From: Flavobacteriales bacterium UBA6049
Lineage (GTDB): Bacteria; Bacteroidota; Bacteroidia; Flavobacteriales_G; Salibacteraceae
Direction: 5' to 3'
Assembly (NCBI GenBank): GCA_002429085.1
Contig: DIYR01000020.1
Location: 1-29,697, forward strand
Length of the DNA: 29,697 nt
Under the pieces are notes generated by a model. It did no database searches, was not told where the DNA came from, and saw only the letters and a list, made by a program, of their open reading frames with translations. Within the stretch, counting starts at the first letter, position 1. Every line of letters begins with the position of its first letter. Of this stretch, positions 17,713 to 25,024 are shown in pieces. Both the position numbers and the translations under genes were made by a program.

Positions 17713-17725
17713 ATGTTTACATTTG
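17695..17725 (+). promoter_or_regulatory. Promoter of the TonB-receptor gene (TTTG, 19-base spacer, TACATTTG)
   Basis: TTTG at 17695-17698 and TACATTTG at 17718-17725 fit the Bacteroidota -33/-7 consensus with a 19-base spacer. The start would be near 17731, giving a leader of about 30 bases to the ATG at 17762. This also excludes the in-frame GTG at 17690 as the translation start. Confidence 0.75.
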
Positions 17726-17761
17726 TTGGCCCTCATCTACCTATTTGAAAAGACTGAACTA

Positions 17762-20065
17762 ATGAAGAACATTTTTACGATCCTTGGCCTGCTTATTTTT
17801 ACCTCAACCGCTATCGCTCAAACTGGAACAATAAGGGGTTTCGTGTATGACGAAGAAACTGGAGAACCAGTAATTTTCACAAATGTTTTCATTAAGGGCA
17901 CTACATATGGAGCTTCAACTGATGTAAATGGATACTATTCTATTAGTAAAATTCCATCTGGAACTTACACAGTCTTGAGTTCTACCCTAGGATATGATAC
18001 CGCATCTGCAGAAGTAACTGTTAAAAAAGGGCAGATCGTAACACACAAAATTATCCTCAAGAAAAAAGCAGTCGATTTAAAAGCTTTTGAGGTATCTGCT
18101 GAGAAAGAAGAAGCTAGAACTGAAGTAAAAATGTCGGTTCAAAAAATTACTCCTAAAGAAATTCAGAGCATTCCTGCCATTGGTGGTGAAGCAGATTTAG
18201 CCCAATATCTTCAAGTATTACCTGGGGTAATTTTCACTGGTGATCAGGGGGGACAACTGTACATACGTGGTGGTTCACCAATTCAAAATAAAGTGCTTTT
18301 AGACGGAATGATCATTTATAACCCGTTCCACTCTATTGGATTGTTCTCTGTATTTGAAACAGACATCATTAGAAACGCTGACATCTATACCGGTGGATTT
18401 AACGCTGAAAATGGAGGTAGAATTTCTTCTGTTATGGACATAACTACTCGTGATGGTAACGCAAAAAATCTATCGGGTAAGGTTGGAGCCAGTACTTTTG
18501 CAGCAAAAGCTATTTTAGAAGGCCCATTGAAAAAGCAAACTAAACCAGGTGGAGCTTATTCTTCATTCATTTTAACAGCAAAAACATCATACTTAGATAA
18601 AAGTACTGATGCACTTTATAACTACATCGACAACCCAGAAGGATTACCTTACACTTTCACCGATTTGTACGGTAAAATTTCATTTAATGGATCAAACGGT
18701 TCTAAATTCAATGCTTTTGGGTTCAACTTTACTGATAAAGTTGACTATAGCACTTCTAAACTAGACTGGGACGCAGTTGGTGGTGGTGCCAAGTTTTTAT
18801 TAGTTCCACAAACTAGTCCTGTACTAATTGAAGGGGATTTCTCATACAGTAAGTATTTAATTGAACAACAAGAAGGAGAACGATTCAGATCATCTGGAAT
18901 TAACGGATTCAATTTAGGATTAGATTTTACCTATTTCATTTTAGATGATGAAATCAAGTATGGAATTGAAGTGTTAGGTTTTAGTACAGAGTTTGAATAC
19001 ACTAACACCTTAGGTAGAGCAATTAACCAAGACGAGAACACTACCGAGATTGCAGGTTACTTTAAGTACAAGTGGAACCGAGGAAACTGGGTTATTGAGC
19101 CTAGTTTTAGAGCGCATTACTACGCAGCATTATCTGAATTGTCTCTAGAACCAAGGTTAGGTATGAAATACAACGTTTCAAACAAGTTTAGAATAAAAGG
19201 TGCAGGGGGATTATATTCTCAAAACTTGATTTCTTCTCAATCTGATAGAGATGTAGTAAACTTATTTAATGGTTTCTTAAGTGGTCCTGAAAACATTCAA
19301 GATTCATTTACTGATCGTGATGGAAATACCAAAGACATTGACTCTAAACTGCAGAAAGCCTGGCACGCTATATTAGGATTTGAATATGACGTAAACCGTC
19401 AAGTTTCTGTAAATGTTGAAGGTTATTACAAATACTTCCCACAACTCACTACACTTAATAGATATAAAATATTCGATGACCAACAACCTGGTCAACCAGA
19501 TGTATTGTGGAGAGATTTCATTGTTGAAGATGGAAATGCGTATGGGGTAGATATGACTGCTAGCTTTAAATCAAAGCAATGGTATTTCTGGGCCGTTTAC
19601 TCAATTGCATATGTTGACCGTTGGGATGGAGTTACAGAGTATAACCCAGTATTTGACAGAAGGCACAATGTAAACCTTGTTTCTACTTACACATTTGGTA
19701 AAGATCTTGATTGGGAGCTAAGTGCAAGATGGAACTTCGGTTCTGGATTCCCATTCACTCAAACGCAAGGTTTCTATGAAAAATTGGATTTCTCTGATGG
19801 TTCTGGGACAGATCTTACTTCTGTAAACGGAGATTTAGGTATTCAATATGCTGGTATTAACGATGGTCGCTTACCTTCTTACCATAGAATGGATGTAAAT
19901 TTAAAAAAGACATTTGCTCTTTCAACCTCATCTACTCTAGAAACAAATGTTGGTGTAACGAATGTTTACAATCGTGAAAACATTTTTTACTTTAATAGAA
20001 TTCAGGGTGAACGAGTTGATCAACTGCCTATTATGCCAAGTGTAGGAGTTACCTTAACCTTCTAG
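17762..20065 (+). CDS. TonB-dependent receptor with carboxypeptidase-regulatory-like N-terminal domain
   Basis: 767 residues from the ATG at 17762. A signal peptide (1-20, ending TSTAIAQ) precedes a carboxypeptidase-regulatory-like domain (about 23-100, GTIRGFVYDEETGEP, TDVNGYYSI). The plug domain (about 120-235) includes LPGVIFTGDQGGQLYIRGG, NKVLLDGMIIYNP and NGGRISSVMDITT. The rest is a beta-barrel ending in the outer-membrane signature SVGVTLTF with a terminal Phe. The TonB system imports siderophores, vitamins or glycans. No susD partner is present, so a polysaccharide locus is not indicated. An upstream frame extension to GTG 17690 would start before the promoter's predicted start, so I reject it. 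The gene is followed by a strong terminator. Substrate unknown. Confidence 0.9.
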   Translation: MKNIFTILGLLIFTSTAIAQTGTIRGFVYDEETGEPVIFTNVFIKGTTYGASTDVNGYYSISKIPSGTYTVLSSTLGYDTASAEVTVKKGQIVTHKIILKKKAVDLKAFEVSAEKEEARTEVKMSVQKITPKEIQSIPAIGGEADLAQYLQVLPGVIFTGDQGGQLYIRGGSPIQNKVLLDGMIIYNPFHSIGLFSVFETDIIRNADIYTGGFNAENGGRISSVMDITTRDGNAKNLSGKVGASTFAAKAILEGPLKKQTKPGGAYSSFILTAKTSYLDKSTDALYNYIDNPEGLPYTFTDLYGKISFNGSNGSKFNAFGFNFTDKVDYSTSKLDWDAVGGGAKFLLVPQTSPVLIEGDFSYSKYLIEQQEGERFRSSGINGFNLGLDFTYFILDDEIKYGIEVLGFSTEFEYTNTLGRAINQDENTTEIAGYFKYKWNRGNWVIEPSFRAHYYAALSELSLEPRLGMKYNVSNKFRIKGAGGLYSQNLISSQSDRDVVNLFNGFLSGPENIQDSFTDRDGNTKDIDSKLQKAWHAILGFEYDVNRQVSVNVEGYYKYFPQLTTLNRYKIFDDQQPGQPDVLWRDFIVEDGNAYGVDMTASFKSKQWYFWAVYSIAYVDRWDGVTEYNPVFDRRHNVNLVSTYTFGKDLDWELSARWNFGSGFPFTQTQGFYEKLDFSDGSGTDLTSVNGDLGIQYAGINDGRLPSYHRMDVNLKKTFALSTSSTLETNVGVTNVYNRENIFYFNRIQGERVDQLPIMPSVGVTLTF

Positions 20066-20094
20066 GGTTATTATTACATAGCAAAAGACACAAT

Positions 20095-20118
20095 AAAGGG
20101 GCTTAGAGCCCCTTTTTT
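20095..20118 (+). terminator. Intrinsic terminator of the TonB-receptor gene
   Basis: 9-bp stem AAAGGGGCT (20095-20103) and AGCCCCTTT (20107-20115), 3-base loop, followed by a run of T up to 20118. It ends just before the pyrG promoter box. Confidence 0.9.
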
Positions 20119-20123
20119 AATAT

Positions 20124-20131
20124 TAACTTTG
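20124..20131 (+). promoter_or_regulatory. -7 box (TAACTTTG) of pyrG
   Basis: TAACTTTG matches TAnnTTTG, immediately after the TonB-receptor terminator and 41 bases before the pyrG ATG. No strong -33 TTTG is seen because the terminator occupies that position. Confidence 0.5.
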
Positions 20132-20172
20132 TGCCCCGGTAATACGATTTCTACAGGTTAAAATTCTAGTAC

Positions 20173-21783
20173 ATGTCAGTACCTTGCAAGTACATTTTCG
20201 TTACCGGTGGTGTTACATCTTCACTTGGTAAAGGAATTATATCAGCCTCATTGGCAAAACTGCTTCAAGCACGAGGCTATTCTGTAACCATTCAAAAATT
20301 TGATCCATACATCAATGTAGATCCAGGAACATTGAATCCATACGAGCACGGAGAATGTTTTGTAACAGATGATGGAGCTGAAACCGATCTTGACTTAGGT
20401 CACTACGAACGTTTCTTAAATGAGTCTACATCACAAGCGAACAATGTAACAACTGGAAGAATCTACCAGAGTGTTATCAATAAAGAACGCAGGGGCGATT
20501 ACCTCGGTAAAACGGTACAGGTAATTCCGCATATCACTAACGAGATCAAAAGACGCATCAAATTACTTGGGCAGACAGGTAAGTACGATGTTGTTATAAC
20601 CGAAATTGGAGGTACTGTAGGAGATATAGAATCACTTCCTTACATAGAAACAGTTCGTCAGTTGCGATGGGAACTCGAAAAAGACTCCCTTGTAATTCAC
20701 TTAACCTTATTGCCTCTACTTAAAACTACTGGTGAGTTAAAAACGAAACCTACTCAACACTCTGTCAAAGAATTGTTGAGTGCGGGTATTCAACCAGATA
20801 TTTTGGTTTGTCGTTCAGAACTTCCTATTACTGAAGATATTCGAAAAAAATTGGCTCTTTTCTGTAACATCAAGAAAGATGCAGTTATCGAATCTTTAGA
20901 TGCGGAAACTATTTATGATGTTCCACTATTAATGCAAGATGAAAAATTAGATCAAGTTGTTCTAGATCGTCTAGGAATGGGGCTTCATGAAGAACCTGAA
21001 TTGAAAAAGTGGAAAGAATTCCTATCACGACTCAAAAAACCTAAAAGCCATGTTAAAATTGGCTTGGTTGGTAAATACGTGGAACTAAAGGATAGTTACA
21101 AATCTATTGTTGAATCTTTTATTCATGCTGGTGCAGTAAATGAGACGAAAGTTGAGATAGATTGGATTCACTCAGAAAACATCTTTCCTGAAAATGTAGC
21201 AGATGTGCTTTCTGGGCTAGATGGACTACTAGTAGCTCCTGGTTTTGGTGAACGAGGAATTGAAGGAAAAATTGAAGCCATCAAGCATGTTAGAGAGAAT
21301 CACATTCCTTTTTTAGGAATTTGTCTGGGCATGCAGTGTGCTGTTGTTGAGTATGGTAGAAATGTGCTCGGGCTTGAAGATTGTCATTCTGCTGAGTTTC
21401 ATGGAAATGCCTCTAACAAGGTAATTGATCTAATGGAGGATCAAAAAAATGTTTCGGCAAAAGGAGGAACAATGCGCCTAGGAGCTTACAATTGTGCGAT
21501 TGCTTCAGGTTCATTAGCCAATAATATTTATGGTCGCGATTTGATTCGAGAAAGGCATCGTCATCGTTTCGAATTCAATGATAGCTACAAAGAAGAATAT
21601 GAAAAAGCTGGGATGATTGCTAGCGGAATTAACCCAGACAGCGACTTAACGGAGATTGTTGAAATCCCAGATCATCCTTGGTTTGTTGGAGTTCAATTCC
21701 ACCCAGAATATAAAAGTACTGTTACGAATCCGCATCCTTTGTTCGTGGCATTCGTTAAAGCAGCTGTAACACTCAAGCAATAG
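20173..21783 (+). CDS. pyrG: CTP synthase
   Basis: 536 residues, the family's usual length. PyrG makes CTP from UTP with ATP and glutamine. The amidoligase half begins KYIFVTGGVTSSLGKG (P-loop, about 12-21), with QKFDPYINVDPGT and YEHGECFVTDDGAETDLDLGHYERF. The glutaminase half carries the class I triad: Cys384 in LGICLGMQ, and His510 and Glu512 in VQFHPEY. The start MSVPCKYIFVTGG is the only reasonable one. It is followed at 53 bases by yidC, which has its own promoter. Confidence 0.97.
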   Translation: MSVPCKYIFVTGGVTSSLGKGIISASLAKLLQARGYSVTIQKFDPYINVDPGTLNPYEHGECFVTDDGAETDLDLGHYERFLNESTSQANNVTTGRIYQSVINKERRGDYLGKTVQVIPHITNEIKRRIKLLGQTGKYDVVITEIGGTVGDIESLPYIETVRQLRWELEKDSLVIHLTLLPLLKTTGELKTKPTQHSVKELLSAGIQPDILVCRSELPITEDIRKKLALFCNIKKDAVIESLDAETIYDVPLLMQDEKLDQVVLDRLGMGLHEEPELKKWKEFLSRLKKPKSHVKIGLVGKYVELKDSYKSIVESFIHAGAVNETKVEIDWIHSENIFPENVADVLSGLDGLLVAPGFGERGIEGKIEAIKHVRENHIPFLGICLGMQCAVVEYGRNVLGLEDCHSAEFHGNASNKVIDLMEDQKNVSAKGGTMRLGAYNCAIASGSLANNIYGRDLIRERHRHRFEFNDSYKEEYEKAGMIASGINPDSDLTEIVEIPDHPWFVGVQFHPEYKSTVTNPHPLFVAFVKAAVTLKQ

Positions 21784-21787
21784 CAAC

Positions 21788-21817
21788 TTTGGGGTTGTGC
21801 ATAGAAGTATAACTTTG
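21788..21817 (+). promoter_or_regulatory. Promoter of yidC (TTTG, 18-base spacer, TAACTTTG)
   Basis: TTTG at 21788-21791 and TAACTTTG at 21810-21817 with an 18-base spacer fit the Bacteroidota consensus. It lies entirely in the 53-base gap after pyrG and implies a leader of about 13 bases. Confidence 0.7.
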
Positions 21818-21836
21818 CCACCCGCAATTTTTTCGC

Positions 21837-23696
21837 ATGGATAAAAACGCAATTACAGGCTTACTTTTAATAGGAGCTATATTGATTGGCTGGCAGTACT
21901 TTATGTCGCCAAGTGAAGAGGAATTAGCAGTGCAAAAAGCGCAGCAAGATTCATTAGCATTAGTTGAATCTAAATCCGCAGAACAAGCTGTGGATATTGC
22001 AGTGCAAGAAGCTGAGGCCGAAGAGGCTTTAATGGACTCATTATCGCAAATGAGCGATTCTACCCGTCAAGCCAAATTAATTTCGGAATACGGAAAATTT
22101 GCTCCTTCTTCAGTTGGAAAGAATGAAGTTCTAAAGCTAAAAAACGAATTCATTTCAGCTTCTATTTCAACGAAAGGAGCTGAAATTTCGAGACTTCAGT
22201 TACAGGATTACACTACTTATGATTCTCTTCCAGTTGATTTAATAGCTGGTGACTCATCTAAGTTTGAAATTACTATTCAAGCAGGTGAGCAATCCATCAA
22301 CACTTCATCTTTCTATTTTAAGCCTGTTAAGCAAACAGATTCATCACTAATATTACGTGCTGAAACCACTAATCCTATTGAGTATATTGAAGTACGCTAT
22401 GTTCTCCCAAGCAACGGACACTTTGTAAAGTATAGTATTCAATCAACGTTAAATGGTACTGGAAACATTGCACAACTAAGTTGGAAAGAAACTGGTTTGC
22501 AAAAAGAAAAGTCTCTTGAGCAAGAGAAAATGCGCACATCTGGTTACTACAAATATGTTAACGATAATGTTGACTATTTAAGTGAACGCTCAAACGATAG
22601 AGAAAAACTAGAGCAAGCTACAAAGTGGGTGTCTTTCAAGCAACAATTCTTTGCATTAACGTTAATTCATGAAAATGCCTTTCAAGCTGGGTCAGAACTA
22701 TACGTAAACGATTTAGAAAGTACGAGGTACACGAAAACTGTTGGTGGCGAACTAAATATGCCATTGGTTAATGGTACAACCAATCTAGACATCTATGCCG
22801 GCCCTCTTAAGTATAACTTGATAAAAGAATACGACTTAGGGCTTGAAGACCAAATTGATCTAGGCTGGGGAATTTTTGGTTGGATCAGTAAAATTTTGAT
22901 TATTCCAACTTTTGATATACTTGATGGATGGGGCTTACACTATGGTCTCATCATTTTGATTTTAACCTTGTTTATTAAAGTGCTGCTCTTCCCTATTACT
23001 TACAAAACATACATGAGTAGCGCTAAAATGCGCGCCCTCAAACCAGAAATTGAAGAGATCAACGAAAAGTACAAAGACAAAGAGGGAGCAGAAATGCAAA
23101 AGCAACAGGAGGTAATGGGATTATACTCTAAAACTGGAGTTAATCCATTAGCTGGTTGTATCCCAATGTTGATTCAATTCCCGGTATTAATCGCAATGTT
23201 TCGATTCTTCCCTGCTTCCATCGAGTTAAGACAAAAGAGTTTCTTATGGGCAGATGATTTATCTTCTTACGATGTATTGTTCAATTTACCATTTGAAATC
23301 CCTTTCTATGGAATGCATGTAAGTGGGTTCACGTTAGCAATGGCAATCTCGCTATTCTTTTATACAAAGTCTAATTCGCAGATGACAATGAATACAGGGA
23401 ATGCTATGCAAGCACAGCAAATGAAAATCATGACTTATATGATGCCTGTCATGATGTTATTCTTCTTCAATAGTTATTCTGCTGGTTTGAGTTTGTATTA
23501 CTTCACAGCCAACATTACTACTATGATTCAGCAGGCTGTTATCAAGCGATTCTTTATTGACGAGGATAAAATCCATGCTAAAATTCAAGAGAATAAAAGC
23601 AAACCAAAAAAGAAAAGCAAGTTCCAAGAACGTTTACAACAAATGCAAGAAGTTCAGCAGCAACAGCAAAATAGAGCTGCCCGAAGAAAAAAATAG
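21837..23696 (+). CDS. yidC: Membrane protein insertase YidC
   Basis: 619 residues. YidC inserts and folds inner-membrane proteins with or without SecYEG. An N-terminal TM (about 5-22) is followed by an acidic linker, a large periplasmic beta-sandwich domain (about 90-340), and the conserved Oxa1/YidC core (about 360-575) with LTLFIKVLLFPITYK, MSSAKMRALKPEI and NPLAGCIPMLIQFPVLIAMF. The hydrophilic-groove basic residue, Arg in Escherichia coli, is Lys381 here; a basic residue is what the mechanism needs. The C-terminus is a long Lys/Gln/Arg tail, which in other YidC/Oxa1 proteins helps ribosome contact. The DUF6438 lipoprotein gene begins 8 bases later and is probably co-transcribed. Confidence 0.97.
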   Translation: MDKNAITGLLLIGAILIGWQYFMSPSEEELAVQKAQQDSLALVESKSAEQAVDIAVQEAEAEEALMDSLSQMSDSTRQAKLISEYGKFAPSSVGKNEVLKLKNEFISASISTKGAEISRLQLQDYTTYDSLPVDLIAGDSSKFEITIQAGEQSINTSSFYFKPVKQTDSSLILRAETTNPIEYIEVRYVLPSNGHFVKYSIQSTLNGTGNIAQLSWKETGLQKEKSLEQEKMRTSGYYKYVNDNVDYLSERSNDREKLEQATKWVSFKQQFFALTLIHENAFQAGSELYVNDLESTRYTKTVGGELNMPLVNGTTNLDIYAGPLKYNLIKEYDLGLEDQIDLGWGIFGWISKILIIPTFDILDGWGLHYGLIILILTLFIKVLLFPITYKTYMSSAKMRALKPEIEEINEKYKDKEGAEMQKQQEVMGLYSKTGVNPLAGCIPMLIQFPVLIAMFRFFPASIELRQKSFLWADDLSSYDVLFNLPFEIPFYGMHVSGFTLAMAISLFFYTKSNSQMTMNTGNAMQAQQMKIMTYMMPVMMLFFFNSYSAGLSLYYFTANITTMIQQAVIKRFFIDEDKIHAKIQENKSKPKKKSKFQERLQQMQEVQQQQQNRAARRKK

Positions 23697-23704
23697 ATGT
23701 TTAT

Positions 23705-24217
23705 ATGAGAGTGATTGTATTTCTGATTGGCTTAGTAATATTGGGGTCATGTTCTAATAAAAACATGACTTCCACTTCTTCCAATAGTTTAAACAAGAAA
23801 GAAGTGTCAGTGGAAACAAAAGCTTCAGATAAACAATCACTTGTTTTATCAATCACTACCTCACCTTGTTTTGGTAAATGCCCTATATATGAGCTTTCCA
23901 TCTTCTCTAATCGGGAAGTACTTTTCAATGGAATTAAGTTTACGGATATAGAAGGTCGGAAGTATGGTGTCCTAAGTCAAGCTCAATACGACAGTATTAT
24001 TGAACAAGCAAATAATGCTAAACTATTAGATGCCAAATCAGAATATGACAATCCAGCCATTACTGATTTAGCCACTACGAATATTGTGTTTCTGCAAGAT
24101 GGAAACAAAGCCACAATTAAGGCGCGTTACGATGTTCCACAAGAGATTCAAAACTTCGTGCAATTCGTTTACGAAATGACTTCCGAAATTAAGTGGACCG
24201 AGACATCTGTTGACTGA
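23705..24217 (+). CDS. DUF6438 lipoprotein
   Basis: 170 residues. A lipoprotein signal (1-15) ends in ILGSC with the lipobox Cys16. The mature part has a Ser/Thr/Lys linker and then a DUF6438-like domain with the signature SPCFGKCPIYELSIFSNREVLFNG (about 53-76, split here for reading as SPCFGKCPIY then ELSIFSNREVLFNG), including two cysteines four apart. It lies 8 bases after yidC, so it is likely in the same transcript. Function is not known. It ends exactly where the convergent EI24 gene ends, so no terminator lies between them. Confidence 0.82.
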   Translation: MRVIVFLIGLVILGSCSNKNMTSTSSNSLNKKEVSVETKASDKQSLVLSITTSPCFGKCPIYELSIFSNREVLFNGIKFTDIEGRKYGVLSQAQYDSIIEQANNAKLLDAKSEYDNPAITDLATTNIVFLQDGNKATIKARYDVPQEIQNFVQFVYEMTSEIKWTETSVD

Positions 24218-24997
24218 CTAGTTCTTAGCGTTTTCTGTTTTCTTCCAAGTAATAGTAGCAGCAATAGTTCCAAATATTGCTGAAAATCCAGCCAATGATG
24301 GTCCTATTACAGGTACTAACAATACTACTGCGTATGGAAGCCCAACTCCCATTGCCATACCTTTATGTCGAAAAACATATGACGTGCTTTCTTTACTATT
24401 AAACCTTCTCCTTTCTAAGTTATAGTCTAAGAAAGAGTATCCATAGAAATAAGCTGCTACCGTAAACAATAATACTGGAACAGCTAAATTCACTCCTGGA
24501 ACAAAGGTTAGGACTAAAATAGCTACTGTCAATAGAAGTTCATAAACCAAGCTTCGAATAGCTACTACAACACCTCTTAGAATATCTTTTACAAATTGTG
24601 TAAAAACAAAGGGGTAAGTAGTTCCATCAATGATTTCTTCTGTACGTTCACTTAAATACGCCAATAGTGGTGACATCAGAATCAACACTAAAAAACCTCC
24701 TATATATGTATAGAGTAAAAAGAAAGCCAACTTAAGGAGTATCCAAAAAAACCATTCAATTGTTTCAAGAATCCAACCTTTGTTAGTCTCTCCTCCCAAT
24801 AAAGACTCCACATATTCACTTATCGGAGTTGCAACAAGATCGGTTAACTCACTTGTTGCCCCCCAACCTAAAAGCAGAAAAAGAATATTCAAAAAAATGG
24901 GCACCAAAAGTGCCCATCCTAATTTATGCTGTAAAAGAAATTTAGGAGCTTTAAAAAAATTCCTGATTCCTAACACTAATTCTTTGAGCATGATCAT
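24218..24997 (-). CDS. EI24/CysZ-like integral membrane protein
   Basis: 259 residues with the EI24 domain pattern also found in the sulfate permease CysZ: a short amphipathic N-terminus (LKELVLGIRNFFKAPKFL) and hydrophobic segments at about 27-47, 82-112, 137-165, 168-190 and 215-250. Characteristic stretches include GGFLVLILMSPLLAYLSERTEE and YFYGYSFLDYNLERRRF. Transport of sulfate is known for CysZ only; no cysteine-assimilation gene is adjacent, so the substrate is left open. Two starts are possible, 24997 or 24991 (MIMLKE or MLKE); the second gives the more familiar opening. A TATCTTTG box lies 12 bases upstream, so it can be transcribed separately from the large gene before it. Its stop abuts the DUF6438 stop with no gap. 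Confidence 0.82.
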   Translation of the reverse strand: MIMLKELVLGIRNFFKAPKFLLQHKLGWALLVPIFLNILFLLLGWGATSELTDLVATPISEYVESLLGGETNKGWILETIEWFFWILLKLAFFLLYTYIGGFLVLILMSPLLAYLSERTEEIIDGTTYPFVFTQFVKDILRGVVVAIRSLVYELLLTVAILVLTFVPGVNLAVPVLLFTVAAYFYGYSFLDYNLERRRFNSKESTSYVFRHKGMAMGVGLPYAVVLLVPVIGPSLAGFSAIFGTIAATITWKKTENAKN

Positions 24998-25008
24998 AAA
25001 GATTTGCT

Positions 25009-25016
25009 CAAAGATA
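25009..25016 (-). promoter_or_regulatory. -7 box (TATCTTTG) of the EI24-like gene
   Basis: Reads TATCTTTG on the minus strand in the 27-base gap before the EI24-like gene. No -33 TTTG is present at the expected distance. Confidence 0.4.
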
Positions 25017-25024
25017 GTGTCATA

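Noticed and set aside
17690..17761. GTG start adding 24 residues to the TonB-dependent receptor
   Set aside because: It lies inside the inverted repeat and upstream of the predicted transcript start; the ATG at 17762 gives a normal signal peptide.
17762..20065. Polysaccharide-utilisation locus
   Set aside because: No susD-like gene or glycoside hydrolase is adjacent.
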